Source: Chitinophagales bacterium (lineage in GTDB: Bacteria; Bacteroidota; Bacteroidia; Chitinophagales; UBA2359). From it: a stretch of 64,000 bases of DNA. Positions 27,407 through 37,260 of this stretch are shown here, in pieces; positions within the stretch are counted from its first letter, which is position 1, and each line of letters begins with the position of its first letter. A program made the position numbers and the translations under genes. Below the pieces are notes generated by a model that was not told the DNA's origin, did not search any database, and was given only the letters and a program-made list of their open reading frames with translations. The DNA is taken from assembly GCA_041392475.1 (NCBI GenBank), contig JAWKLZ010000001.1:682001-746000 (forward strand). The letters run 5' to 3'.

Positions 27407-28702
27407 CTAATCCTCCAAAACAGGCACAACCACTCTGAAAGTCGTTCCTTGATCCAAAACCGACTGAGCAACAAAAATTTTCCCTTTATGATACATCTCC
27501 ACGATGCGTTTGGAGAGTGATAGACCAAGACCCCAGCCCCGTTTTTTGGTGCTGTAACCTGGTTTAAAAACTGTTTTGAATTTGGATTTTGGAATCCCTT
27601 TACCCGAATCCGTTACTTCAATGATTACCTTGCCTGCCTCTTCCCACATTTTGACATCCAATTTCCCTTCTGGGCCCATCGAATCCAGTCCATTGCGAAT
27701 AAGGTTTTCGATGACCCAATCAAACAAAACATTGTTTACATTGGCACGAATTTCAGGTTGTGCGGATTCAAAACTCACCACGACTTGTTTGGACGCTCTG
27801 CGGCGCATATAAGTAGTCGTTTCTTTGACAGATTCTACAATGTTGGTAGGAGATAGTTTGGGTTGTGCGCCAATCTTTGAAAAACGGTCTGCAATGAGTT
27901 GTAAGCGTCCCACATCCTTCTCCAATTCTTCACCTACCATTTGTGCCTCCCCGCTGGGGTCTTCCGAAATTTTGAGCATTTCGACCCAGCCTACCATCGA
28001 AAATAAAGGTGTACCCAATTGATGCGCTGTTTCTTTCGCCATACCCAACCACACCTTGTTTTGTTCGGCTCGTCTTGCAGCATCAAAAGCCACATACGCA
28101 ATCAGTAGAAAAATAGAAATGATGAATAACTGAAAGAGGGGATAGGTTCGCAATTGTTGCAGGATACTTGATTCATTGTAGTAAATAAAACTTTTTCGCT
28201 CCAATATTTTACCTGTTTCGTTTCCTTCATCATCTCTTTCGTTGAAGCGAGCCGAAATTTCGATGGGAGGAAAACTGTTTTTCATAGCCTCCAATTCGTC
28301 CATCACAATGGCAGCATCTTCCAAATTTTTCAAATCAAAGGTTCGTTCATTGTCATTGGGGTCGAGATTTCGAGTGCCTGTAATTTGGTCCTTGCCATTG
28401 GTTTGGATGACAGGAATGGTCGTATTCGAAGTGGTGATTTCCTGCAAAAAAGCAAGAATATTGGATTCATATTCTTCCAATACCTTCTGTGCCAAAGGGT
28501 CTAACTGTTCCTTTTGGTTCATAAATGAAAAAATATTTTTGATTTCATTTACCGCCTTGCCGTATAATTCTATCTTTTTACGCTCTTCATTTGCCAACTG
28601 ATTGGCGAGTGATTGGCTGTAATATAAACTGATGGCAACGATGATGAGTGCTGCTGCTATCAAAGCTATTTTCCATTGAAGGGTTTTGTCGTATAGGTTC
28701 AT
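27407..28702 (-). CDS. Sensor histidine kinase
   Basis: A 431-residue membrane kinase: two transmembrane helices (about 11-30 and 189-206) flank a periplasmic sensor region of about 155 residues with no known domain. The dimerisation box is MAKETAHQLGTPLFS (His227), a variant with HQLGTP instead of HELKTP. The HATPase boxes are NLIRNGLDSM, DSGKGI and GWGLGLSL. It is convergent with the giant lipoprotein gene, with only 7 bp between stops, and has no response regulator beside it, so its partner lies elsewhere. Confidence 0.93.
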   Translation of the reverse strand: MNLYDKTLQWKIALIAAALIIVAISLYYSQSLANQLANEERKKIELYGKAVNEIKNIFSFMNQKEQLDPLAQKVLEEYESNILAFLQEITTSNTTIPVIQTNGKDQITGTRNLDPNDNERTFDLKNLEDAAIVMDELEAMKNSFPPIEISARFNERDDEGNETGKILERKSFIYYNESSILQQLRTYPLFQLFIISIFLLIAYVAFDAARRAEQNKVWLGMAKETAHQLGTPLFSMVGWVEMLKISEDPSGEAQMVGEELEKDVGRLQLIADRFSKIGAQPKLSPTNIVESVKETTTYMRRRASKQVVVSFESAQPEIRANVNNVLFDWVIENLIRNGLDSMGPEGKLDVKMWEEAGKVIIEVTDSGKGIPKSKFKTVFKPGYSTKKRGWGLGLSLSKRIVEMYHKGKIFVAQSVLDQGTTFRVVVPVLED

Positions 28703-28767
28703 GTAATTGTGTTGATGTTTAGACTTTTACTTAGAATTGTCAATAAAATATTACTTAAGTAGTTAGT

Positions 28768-28775
28768 CAAATTTA
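28768..28775 (-). promoter_or_regulatory. -7 box for the histidine kinase
   Basis: The minus strand reads TAAATTTG, matching TAnnTTTG, 65 bp upstream of the start at 28702. Confidence 0.4.
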
Positions 28776-28845
28776 ACTTAACAACTAATTTTTTATAATA
28801 GCCTGCTTATCAAAGATTTTTTTCATTTTAATTTTCATTCACTAC

Positions 28846-29487
28846 TTATTTTCTACCAAAATCTGCTGGAATTTCGCCCCATGCTGCTGTCTCCCACTTC
28901 AATATTTTATTGGAGTAGGTGTTGTTTTTTAGCCATGCTAAACCCCTATCTATCAGTTCAAATAAATGGCGGTTGGTATTGTTTCGCTGCAAAGTAGTCT
29001 TTACCTGTTTGTTGCGAACCCAAGCCATTGCAGTTCTCGAATCTGAATAAATAGGAATATTACTGCCTTTCTGCTTCAAATATGCCAAACCATGTACTAA
29101 AGCCAAAAATTCACCCAAGTTGACTGTTCCTTGAGGGAAAGGCCCTTGGTGAAAAAAACGAATCCCCGATTTGGTATCAACGCCTTGGTATTCCAAAACC
29201 CCTGGATTTCCACTGCAAGCTGCATCTACTGCAAGGCTTTCCAATATGGGTTTCCCGATTAAGCGCAACTGTTCTTCTGTCAAAGAAGTATCGTTTTTTA
29301 CATTTTTACCGATGTAATCGCTGCTATTTCCATAATAGGCTTCTTCCGCCAACTCTTTGCTTTGGAAGGATTTGTACCTCGCTCCAGCAAAACCTTTTAT
29401 TTGGGCTTGACAATCTGCCCAATTGTCGAAAATGCCTGTTTCATTGCCTTCCCAAACTACGTAGTATTTTTTCTTACTTTTTGCCAT
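28846..29487 (-). CDS. Ribonuclease HI with viroplasmin domain
   Basis: Residues 1-50 form the caulimovirus viroplasmin / RNase H N-terminal domain (KKYYVVWEGNETGIFDNW), which binds RNA/DNA hybrids. Residues 85-213 are the RNase H fold with acidic residues in LAVDAACSGNPG, NLGEFLALVHGL and IYSDSRTAMAW. It cuts RNA in RNA/DNA hybrids; 213 residues is a normal length for this Bacteroidota type. The fourth acidic residue near the C-terminus (WGEIPADFG) is the expected position. Confidence 0.93.
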   Translation of the reverse strand: MAKSKKKYYVVWEGNETGIFDNWADCQAQIKGFAGARYKSFQSKELAEEAYYGNSSDYIGKNVKNDTSLTEEQLRLIGKPILESLAVDAACSGNPGVLEYQGVDTKSGIRFFHQGPFPQGTVNLGEFLALVHGLAYLKQKGSNIPIYSDSRTAMAWVRNKQVKTTLQRNNTNRHLFELIDRGLAWLKNNTYSNKILKWETAAWGEIPADFGRK

Positions 29488-29669
29488 ACCTCTAATTCTT
29501 TCTTTTCAATAAAAGTCGAAATATACGGATTTTTTGAAGATCCCATTTAGTGTGTCATTGAACGATTAAAATAACGCTTTCAAACAAACAATTGATATAA
29601 TTAGCATATAAAGTTAAACCAAAACAACTATAAGCAACTATGCTGACAGCTCAAAGTTCACAGAAATTG

Positions 29670-29677
29670 TACTTTTG
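29670..29677 (+). promoter_or_regulatory. -7 box that decides the start of the LVIVD protein
   Basis: TACTTTTG matches TAnnTTTG and is 37 bp upstream of the ATG at 29715. It lies inside the longer frame that begins at 29640, so the shorter start is favoured. Confidence 0.5.
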
Positions 29678-29714
29678 CTGCTTGATTTTTTACAAAAAAC
29701 TCAATCTTTTTTTG

Positions 29715-32114
29715 ATGAAAAAATACATTTTATCCTTGCTGCAATTTGCTTGTGTATGCTTTATTGTTGGCACCTTATTTCTCCCAGTTTTTGCTCAAAT
29801 TCAAATGGACTCCTTGTCTAATCTTTTTTATCCAGATGGGTTAAATGATGTTTGGGGATATGTAGATGAATCAGGCAATGAGTATGCCTTGGTGGGAGTG
29901 AAGACGGGAGTTTCGATTGTCAATGTCACAAACCCTGTTGAGCCACAAGAGTTGTTTTTCATTGAAGGTGAAAGTAGTATCTGGCGTGATTTAAAGACCT
30001 ATGAACACTATCTCTACGTTGTGAATGAAACAAAAGGAGGAATGCAAATCATTGATCTTCAAAATTTACCTATGTCTATAGATACCTCGGTTTACATTGA
30101 AGATAGCAGCCTCAATACTGCTCACAATATTTATATTGATGAGCGTGGCTTGGCGTATTTGTCGGGCTACAATAATTTCAAAAAAACTATTCCGACGGCA
30201 CAAAGAGGAGTCAAAATATTGGATTTGAAGCCCAATCCTCTTGCGCCCACTTTTTTGTATGACTTTACCCACCAATATTCACACGATGCGTATGTAAGGA
30301 ACGGTATTTTATTGAGTTCAGAAGTATATGTAGGACAGTTGATGATTGCAGATGTAAGTGATCCGATGAATCCAGTGGTTTTGGCAACTCATTCAACGCC
30401 AAATGATTTTACACACAATGCTTGGTTTTCGGATAATGGGCAGGTCGTATTTACAACCGATGAAAAAAACGATGCCTACATAGCTTCTTATGATATTTCT
30501 GATTTGAGTGACATCCGAGAGTTGGATAGATACCAATCTTCACCCGGCGAAAATGTGATGCCTCACAATGTGCATGTATTCAATGATTTTCTGGTGATTT
30601 CTTATTATAATGATGGCGTAATCATTGTAGATGCGCACGAACCTGATGCTTTGGTCGAAACCGAATATTTCGATACTTCGCTGCACAGTGGTATGGGAGC
30701 ATTGGGATGTTGGGGGGCTTATCCTTTTCTACCATCGGGTAATATTTTGGCGACTGACCGTGAGCAAGGTTTGTTTGTTTTGCGCCCTACTTACCAAAGA
30801 GCCGCTTATGTGGAAGGCAATGTTACCAATAAGGAAACAGGTGAAGTTGTTGAAGGAGTAGAGATAAAGATTGAAGGAAAAGAAGGTATGGAAATAAGTG
30901 ATTTTGGAGGACACTTCAAAACAGGAGTAGCACAAGCTGGAACATATACTTTTTCATTCTACAAGTATGGTTATGAGCCATTGACAATCGAAAATGTAAA
31001 TTTAGAAACGGCAAAAATAATGCTCTTGAATGTAGAACTTCAAGCCCGTACAAGTTTTGAATTGACAGTAGAAATAGTCGATAAAGCAACAGGCAAACCG
31101 ATTGAAGGAGTACAGTTTGAAGCAAAAATACCTGCAATTAACTACGCACAATTGAGTAACGAATCGGGGAATATTTCTATAAGTTCTTTTTACGCTGACA
31201 AATACTTGATTTTGGCATACAAATGGGGCTTGGTAACATGGATTAAAGATATAGTGGTGAATGAATCGAACACACATTTGCGTTTGGAACTTCAACGGGA
31301 ATACGAAGATGATTTTTGGCTTAATTTCGGTTGGTCGGTCAGCGTTGCGGGAGATATGACAGGCGTTTGGAAGAGGGATGTGCCTAAAGGAACTTTTTTG
31401 GAGGATGGAAGTGCGTGCAATCCCGACAAAGATGTGCAGGATGATTTTAGCAATTTCTGTTTTGTGACTGGCAGTAGCGGAGGCGAATTGGAGGACAATG
31501 ACCTCGATGGTGGCACAACGACTTTGTTTTCACCGATTTTTGATCTCACCGATTTCAATCTGCCCATTCTTTCTTTTTACCAATGGTTTTGCAGCAGTGA
31601 TGTATCAGATAATGAAGCGGATTTTGTAAAATTTGAACTGAAAAACGGTATAGATACTGTTGATTTACAAACAATTTATACCGATTATGAAACCCAGAAT
31701 GTTTGGCATCAGCAATCCTTTAATGTGTTGGAGTATTTGCCTGCAACACAAAATATGCAGTTGATTATCACTGCAAAAGGATCTTCAGCGGATTTGGTGG
31801 TAGAAGCTGCAATAGACGTTTTTAGAATCATGGATGCAAATCCAACTGACATTGAAGAGCCCATTTCAAACAATCGGTTCAACCTGCAAATTATACCCAA
31901 TCCTTTTGAAAATCAAACAATTTTTCAATTTGAAAATGTCCCTGCTACTACCAATCCTATTTTGCTGCAAATTTTTGATAGCATGGGAAGAATGGTTTTG
32001 CAACGGAGGTTTTTGCAGCATGAACTTATTGGCTTCAATTGGGGAGAATCAGCAGAATCGGGCTTGTATATTGTGAAATTTGGAGGCGAAACAAGGAAGG
32101 TATTGAAATACTAA
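29715..32114 (+). CDS. Secreted LVIVD-repeat (choice-of-anchor B) protein with T9SS domain
   Basis: The ATG at 29715 gives a clean signal peptide (MKKYILSLLQFAC to FAQ). Residues 30-360 are LVIVD-type propeller repeats (YEHYLYVVNETKGGMQIIDL; DVSDPMNPVVLATH). Two carboxypeptidase-regulatory-like domains follow (YVEGNVTNKETGEVVEGVEI; VEIVDKATGKPIEGVQF), then a beta-sandwich resembling a MAM or jelly-roll domain (about 530-700). The end (IIPNPFENQTI to RKVLKY) is a T9SS sorting domain. The function is likely surface binding; no catalytic residues are evident. Confidence 0.88.
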   Translation: MKKYILSLLQFACVCFIVGTLFLPVFAQIQMDSLSNLFYPDGLNDVWGYVDESGNEYALVGVKTGVSIVNVTNPVEPQELFFIEGESSIWRDLKTYEHYLYVVNETKGGMQIIDLQNLPMSIDTSVYIEDSSLNTAHNIYIDERGLAYLSGYNNFKKTIPTAQRGVKILDLKPNPLAPTFLYDFTHQYSHDAYVRNGILLSSEVYVGQLMIADVSDPMNPVVLATHSTPNDFTHNAWFSDNGQVVFTTDEKNDAYIASYDISDLSDIRELDRYQSSPGENVMPHNVHVFNDFLVISYYNDGVIIVDAHEPDALVETEYFDTSLHSGMGALGCWGAYPFLPSGNILATDREQGLFVLRPTYQRAAYVEGNVTNKETGEVVEGVEIKIEGKEGMEISDFGGHFKTGVAQAGTYTFSFYKYGYEPLTIENVNLETAKIMLLNVELQARTSFELTVEIVDKATGKPIEGVQFEAKIPAINYAQLSNESGNISISSFYADKYLILAYKWGLVTWIKDIVVNESNTHLRLELQREYEDDFWLNFGWSVSVAGDMTGVWKRDVPKGTFLEDGSACNPDKDVQDDFSNFCFVTGSSGGELEDNDLDGGTTTLFSPIFDLTDFNLPILSFYQWFCSSDVSDNEADFVKFELKNGIDTVDLQTIYTDYETQNVWHQQSFNVLEYLPATQNMQLIITAKGSSADLVVEAAIDVFRIMDANPTDIEEPISNNRFNLQIIPNPFENQTIFQFENVPATTNPILLQIFDSMGRMVLQRRFLQHELIGFNWGESAESGLYIVKFGGETRKVLKY

Positions 32115-32190
32115 ATACTGGCAACAAAATAAATACCACATTCGAGGTGGAGACTTTTGAAGTCTACTCTTTGAAGAATATTGATTTTTT

Positions 32191-32751
32191 CTACGATTGT
32201 TTAAAATTTTGCATTTTCTCTTCAATCAAAATCAATAACTCATCAAAGGAAATTTTCAGTCCATTTGCAGAAATACTGACAGGTGTTCCCATGTATTTTT
32301 CATTTGATTGCATTATTTTTTTCTTCAATGGGTTGGCTTGGCGAGCGATGTAATCTTTGGGATTTTGAAGGGTTATAGCCACGAATCTTTGTTTGGATGC
32401 TATACCTACCTGAACTGTATATTCATAAATATCAATAATATCTGTCCAATAAATTCTACCAATGGACAAACCACCTGAATTGTCGATAATTCCCAATTCG
32501 TCAATCACCAGTCCAGGTTTTTTATCAAATAATTTTTTGGTGAAAAAGTACATTCCACCCAAACCCATCAAAAATCCCAATACCGATACAATGCAAATGA
32601 ACCATGAATCACCTTCAAAAAATGAATCATGGGAATTGATATACCGTAGAAGTAACCAATAACTCAAAACGACAAATAGTATAGAACTCAGCAAAAGTAA
32701 GCTCAATTTTACTTTGCTGAGAGGAATTTCAATGATGTCTGTGTTGTTCAT
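32191..32751 (-). CDS. STM3941-family-like membrane protein
   Basis: A 186-residue protein with two transmembrane helices (about 15-35 and 48-70) and a C-terminal PH-like beta domain (LVIDELGIIDNSGGLSIGRIYWTDI). This layout resembles the STM3941 family, which has no known function. It is a single gene, convergent with the secreted protein at 29715-32114. Confidence 0.75.
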   Translation of the reverse strand: MNNTDIIEIPLSKVKLSLLLLSSILFVVLSYWLLLRYINSHDSFFEGDSWFICIVSVLGFLMGLGGMYFFTKKLFDKKPGLVIDELGIIDNSGGLSIGRIYWTDIIDIYEYTVQVGIASKQRFVAITLQNPKDYIARQANPLKKKIMQSNEKYMGTPVSISANGLKISFDELLILIEEKMQNFKQS

Positions 32752-32949
32752 TTTCTTCTTTTTATATGTGAATCATTGCGTTATTTAGTTGTTAATTTAA
32801 CTCTTATAAACAGATATAAGTTCCAAAATTAGTAGAGAAAAATAGAGAAATATTAAGCAAAAGTTTTTAAATTAAAGTGTGACAAAATAGACATTTAAAG
32901 TCTATTATTGCGGCTTCAAAAAAAAGGTAGCTTCTAAAATACAAAAACT

Positions 32950-34416
32950 ATGTCAAGCGAAACAAACAGTCAAATACACAATGCTCAAATAATCCAACCA
33001 GGAACATTTGAAGCAGAAGACCACTGGTACGCCAAAGCATTCAATTCAACCATTCACCCAATGGTCAACTTTTTCTTGAATTTAGATAAAGACAGGATTG
33101 TGAATCGATACTGTCATTTACATCCGATGGTAGATCGAGAAAAACTGAGCGAATTGTTGGATTATCAATGCAAGTATTTTATGTGGGCAGGAGCGGATCT
33201 AATCAATGTTACCTCTGCAAAAGGCAAGCGTCAGATGGTAGTTATTGAAAACAATTCCTGTCCGTCTGGCCAAAAATCTATGCCATTGCGTGATGATCAC
33301 CAAGAAGAAGGTAGTTATCGTCTATTGATAGAGCGTACTTTCAAACCTTATTTGAAGTCGAAGAGTGGCGCACCCCGAATCAAAGGTGCATTGGCGGTTA
33401 TACACGACAAAAATCCGATGGAAACCTTAGGGTATGCTAAAGTGATTGCAGATGTATTTGAAGAACCAGTTTATTACGCTTATTTTGAACAGTTCGACAA
33501 AGATCCACCTGTGAAATTTGAAGATGGGGTAATGTTTATACGAACCGAAGATGGAGAATGGCATCAAATCCGAGCAGCTTTTCGGTATGTGACACAGCGT
33601 CCTTGGAACCGTATTCCTTTACATACCAAAACACGCATCTTAAATCCTATTATTGCTTGTCTAACAGGTGGTCGGAATAAGATGGTAGCTGCAAAAGCAT
33701 ACGATTTTTTCAATGCCGACATTCGGTCTGCTGGTTTGAAAATCATTATTCCCGAAACAATTTGGGATGTAAGCAAAGCCGAAATTCCGCTATGGGTCAA
33801 AAAAATGGGAGGACAAGCGGTGATAAAAATTCCTTACAGCAATGCTGGGCAGGGGGTTTTTACGATTGTCAATCAAAAAGAACTCGATGATTTTATGTTA
33901 AAAGAATTTGAATATGAGCGTTTTATTGTTCAAAGTTTGATTGGTAACTATCATTGGAGTTCTATAAGTTCAGATGGGAAGTTTTACCACGTAGGAACGA
34001 TGCCCAATGCAAAGGGAAATACTTATGTTTTTGACCTAAGGATGATGGTAAGCAGTACGAAGGAAGGGATACGTCCATTGGGTGTTTATTCCCGAAGAGC
34101 AGCCAAACCGTTGGTTGATAAAATATCGGAAAGCGGTGATTCGTGGGATATATTGGGTACAAACCTTTCAATCAAAAACGAGGATGGGAGTTGGGATAGC
34201 GATACGAATCGGTTGATACTCACTGACCGTAGGGACTTTAATAAATTAGGTATCGGTTTAGATGATTTGATTGAAGCATATATTCAAACCGTCTTGTCTA
34301 CCATTGCGATTGATAAAATGTCGCACACACTCATTAATGCCAAAGGAAGGTTCAGTATGCGTTTGTTTAAACCGCTAAATGATGACCAAACCTTGGTTAA
34401 CGAAATTATGTTGTAA
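32950..34416 (+). CDS. ATP-grasp-like ligase, first gene of a peptide-ligase operon
   Basis: The 488 residues are not a standard annotated enzyme, but the region MGGQAVIKIPYSNAGQGVFTI matches the ATP-binding Lys and Gly-rich loop of ATP-grasp enzymes, and TYVFDLRMMV resembles the metal-binding strand of the same fold. The N-terminal half (HLHPMVDREKLSELL; VIENNSCPSGQKSMPLRDD) is a separate domain. It is followed by a GshB-like ligase after only 4 bp, then an aspartoacylase-like gene, so the three are one operon. Probably makes an amide bond; substrate unknown. Confidence 0.8.
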   Translation: MSSETNSQIHNAQIIQPGTFEAEDHWYAKAFNSTIHPMVNFFLNLDKDRIVNRYCHLHPMVDREKLSELLDYQCKYFMWAGADLINVTSAKGKRQMVVIENNSCPSGQKSMPLRDDHQEEGSYRLLIERTFKPYLKSKSGAPRIKGALAVIHDKNPMETLGYAKVIADVFEEPVYYAYFEQFDKDPPVKFEDGVMFIRTEDGEWHQIRAAFRYVTQRPWNRIPLHTKTRILNPIIACLTGGRNKMVAAKAYDFFNADIRSAGLKIIIPETIWDVSKAEIPLWVKKMGGQAVIKIPYSNAGQGVFTIVNQKELDDFMLKEFEYERFIVQSLIGNYHWSSISSDGKFYHVGTMPNAKGNTYVFDLRMMVSSTKEGIRPLGVYSRRAAKPLVDKISESGDSWDILGTNLSIKNEDGSWDSDTNRLILTDRRDFNKLGIGLDDLIEAYIQTVLSTIAIDKMSHTLINAKGRFSMRLFKPLNDDQTLVNEIML

Positions 34417-34420
34417 ATAA

Positions 34421-35431
34421 ATGAAATACAAAGTTTTAACATTAACGGACCACAGTGGGCATAGTTCAGAAAACTCTATTTATGCTCTCATGCGAACTAT
34501 GTTACAACATCCAAATTGCAGTAGTATTGATGTTGCCAGTCGAGGAAATCCTGCCAATGATTCCTTTTTTCACCATTTTACCAGTACAAGTTTAGAGGTC
34601 ACGAGGATTGACGAAAATTTTGAATTTCAGAAAGATGGAAGGCAGTTTTTGAAGAATACGGTAGTGTGTAATTTGAAGGATTATGATTTGATTATGATGC
34701 GATTACCTCGACCTATTGGGGCAGGATTTTTTGATTTTTTGAAGAATAATTTTCCTGAAAAATACATTGTCAACCGTCCAAGTGGTATAGTAATGACTAG
34801 TTCCAAAGAATATCTGCTAAATTTTCCTTATGTTTGTCCTCCAATAAAACTATGTCATACAATCGAAGATATTCTGCAATTCAAAAAGGAGTTTTCGATA
34901 GTATTGAAGCCTTTGCGAAATTATGGTGGCAAGGGTATCGTAAAAATTGAAGGAGAGCAGGTGTATTATGGTAATAGTATGATGGACTTCAATGAGTTTT
35001 TACCGACTCTTAAAGAAAATCTCACAACAGATGGTGCGTATTTGGGAATGAAATATTTGAAAAATGTGCATCAAGGAGATAAACGAGTTATTTTAGTGAA
35101 TGGGCAGATTTTGGGAGCTTCATTGAGGTTGCCACCTAAAGGCTCTTGGATGTGTAATGTGGCGCAAGGCGGAAGTTCCATTTTGTCGGAAGCAGACGAA
35201 CAGGAACACTTGATTGCCGCAACAATAAGCCCGAGCTTATTGGAACAAGGAATTGTGGTATGTGGATTTGATACGCTTGTGGATGACGATGGAAAAAGGG
35301 TATTATCCGAAATCAATACTTTAAGCGTTGGCGGACTCCCACAAGCTGCCGAGCAATCGGGGCAACCTGTAGTGGAACAAGCAGTAGATTTAATTTTTGA
35401 TTATTTAGAAACCAAACGAAGGAGAATATAG
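34421..35431 (+). CDS. Glutathione synthetase-like ATP-grasp ligase
   Basis: A 336-residue ATP-grasp enzyme. Motifs are MMRLPRPIGAGF, VNRPSGIVMTSSKEYLLNFP, the Lys/Gly-rich loop IVLKPLRNYGGKGIVKI, and the metal-binding end EINTLSVGGLPQAAE. These match GshB, which joins gamma-glutamyl-cysteine to glycine, but no GshA-like gene is adjacent, so the substrate may be different. The stop codon is directly followed by the ATG of the next gene, which suggests translational coupling. Confidence 0.85.
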   Translation: MKYKVLTLTDHSGHSSENSIYALMRTMLQHPNCSSIDVASRGNPANDSFFHHFTSTSLEVTRIDENFEFQKDGRQFLKNTVVCNLKDYDLIMMRLPRPIGAGFFDFLKNNFPEKYIVNRPSGIVMTSSKEYLLNFPYVCPPIKLCHTIEDILQFKKEFSIVLKPLRNYGGKGIVKIEGEQVYYGNSMMDFNEFLPTLKENLTTDGAYLGMKYLKNVHQGDKRVILVNGQILGASLRLPPKGSWMCNVAQGGSSILSEADEQEHLIAATISPSLLEQGIVVCGFDTLVDDDGKRVLSEINTLSVGGLPQAAEQSGQPVVEQAVDLIFDYLETKRRRI

Positions 35432-36385
35432 ATGGACATTAGAAATGTAAATAAGTTAGAGATTGAAAGTGCTCCAAAAGGTGAAATTACCCGATTTTGG
35501 GTAAAATTGATTTCGGACGGATTGGGAAACCCTATCAATGTCCCCGTAATGGTTGCAAGGGGTTTGAAAGATGGCCCTGTTTTGGGTTTAACGGCGGCAG
35601 TGCATGGGAATGAGCTAAATGGGATTCCAGCCATTCAGCGGTTGTTTGGAGAATTGGATGCCAAAGAACTACGTGGAACAGTTGTGGGTGTACCAATTGT
35701 AAATGTGCCAAGTTTTATTCGCCGCAAACGACGTTTCAATGACGGAACTGACCTTAACCATATTATGCCGGGGAAAATAGACGGCAATGTAAGTCAGGTA
35801 TATGCTTATCGAATTATTCATCGAGTGATTCATGAGTTTGAATATTTATTGGACTTGCATACAGCAAGTCTTGGGCGTATCAATTCGCATTATGTTCGAG
35901 CAGATTTGAGTAAGACCATGACTGCAAAATTAGCCGAATTGCAAAATGCACAAATTGTAGTCAACGATCCCCCTTCTGACGGTACGCTTCGTGGGGCAGC
36001 TGATGAAATGGGAATATGTGCTGTTACCCTTGAAGTTGGCAATCCGAACCGTTTTCAAAAACGCATGATTCGCTCTGGATTGATTGGAATTCACAATGTG
36101 TTGGCATACTTGAAGATGACAGATGATGAAATTGAAATTCCAGAAAAACCAACTGTTTACTGCAAAGACTCAAAATGGATTTATACAGATACAGGTGGTG
36201 TATTAACTGTAATGCCCGAGGTGACAGATTTCGTGAAACAAGGTGAATTGATTGCTACTATACGAAATATTTTTGGCGATGTAATGCAAAAATACTATGC
36301 TCCTAATGATGGGATTGTGATTGGCAAAAGCGTGAGTCCTGTAAATCAAACAGGAGGTAGGATATTGCATTTGGGAACGGTTTGA
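35432..36385 (+). CDS. Succinylglutamate desuccinylase / aspartoacylase family peptidase
   Basis: A 317-residue M14-like zinc hydrolase. The zinc motif HGNELNG (His and Glu), the second zinc His in LLDLHTAS, the substrate Arg in RRKRRFNDGTDLN and the catalytic Glu in AVTLEVGN are all present. The C-terminal beta domain carries biotinyl-lipoyl-like folding. The family hydrolyses N-acyl amino acids or short peptides. Encoded directly after two ATP-grasp ligases, it probably processes the same small peptide. Confidence 0.9.
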   Translation: MDIRNVNKLEIESAPKGEITRFWVKLISDGLGNPINVPVMVARGLKDGPVLGLTAAVHGNELNGIPAIQRLFGELDAKELRGTVVGVPIVNVPSFIRRKRRFNDGTDLNHIMPGKIDGNVSQVYAYRIIHRVIHEFEYLLDLHTASLGRINSHYVRADLSKTMTAKLAELQNAQIVVNDPPSDGTLRGAADEMGICAVTLEVGNPNRFQKRMIRSGLIGIHNVLAYLKMTDDEIEIPEKPTVYCKDSKWIYTDTGGVLTVMPEVTDFVKQGELIATIRNIFGDVMQKYYAPNDGIVIGKSVSPVNQTGGRILHLGTV

Positions 36386-36413
36386 TCTTAATACTGCAAA
36401 AAAGAAAGCTTCA

Positions 36414-37235
36414 ATGACTACGATCAACCGCTTCCATCAATGTTTTCAAATTGCCAAACCCATCATTGGCATGATACACCTACAAGCTCTTCCCAATACC
36501 CCAAATTATGATGGCTCAACAACTTCAATCATCGAAAAGGCAACACAAGAAGCTATTCTTTTGCAGCATTCAGGGATAGATGCCCTTATGATTGAAAATA
36601 TGCACGATACGCCTTACCTAAAAGGAGAAGCCAATCCAGAAATCGTAGCAATGATGAGCATCATTGCTTACAAAATCAAGCAGGAAACCCAAATCCCCTG
36701 TGGTGTGCAAGTATTGGCTGGTGCCAACAAATCGGCATTGGCGATAGCGAAAGCAGGAGGATTGGATTTTGTACGAGTGGAAGGATTCGTATTTGGACAT
36801 GTAGCAGATGAAGGATGGATAGATGGCTGTGCGGGTGAGTTGATGCGCTATCGGCGACACATTGAAGGTGAAGATATTTTGGTTTTGACCGATATTAAAA
36901 AGAAACACAGCGCACATGCTTTGACTGCTGATGTCGACATTGCAGAAACTGCCAAAGCTGCTGCTTTTTTTCGCAGTGACGGAGTGATTGTTACTGGAGC
37001 TTCAACAGGTCAAACTGCTGATTTAGAGGAAATAAAAGAAGTGAAGGCTAAAACAGAAATTCCTGTTTTGGTAGGATCAGGGGTCAATTTGCAGAATGTA
37101 GAGGAATACTTACAGGTGGCCGATGCCTTGATTGTGGGTTCTTACTTCAAAAAATATGGACATTGGGCGAATGAATTAGAGAAGGAAAGGGTTAGGAGAC
37201 TTATGGAAAGAGTTATGAAATGGAGAAAAGATTGA
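36414..37235 (+). CDS. BtpA/SgcQ family TIM-barrel protein
   Basis: A 273-residue protein of the BtpA family (named from a photosystem I stability factor). Signatures are KPIIGMIHLQALP near the N-terminus, DALMIENMHD, CGVQVLAGANKSALAIA, VEGFVFGHVADEGW and DIKKKHSAHALTADV. It starts 28 bp after the aspartoacylase-like gene and may belong to the same operon. Non-photosynthetic bacteria also carry it; its reaction is not established. Confidence 0.9.
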   Translation: MTTINRFHQCFQIAKPIIGMIHLQALPNTPNYDGSTTSIIEKATQEAILLQHSGIDALMIENMHDTPYLKGEANPEIVAMMSIIAYKIKQETQIPCGVQVLAGANKSALAIAKAGGLDFVRVEGFVFGHVADEGWIDGCAGELMRYRRHIEGEDILVLTDIKKKHSAHALTADVDIAETAKAAAFFRSDGVIVTGASTGQTADLEEIKEVKAKTEIPVLVGSGVNLQNVEEYLQVADALIVGSYFKKYGHWANELEKERVRRLMERVMKWRKD

Positions 37236-37260
37236 AATTTTGAATCGTAAATGTTGTTGA

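Noticed and set aside
29640..29714. Longer N-terminus for the LVIVD protein
   Set aside because: The -7 box TACTTTTG lies inside it, and the signal peptide begins at the ATG at 29715.
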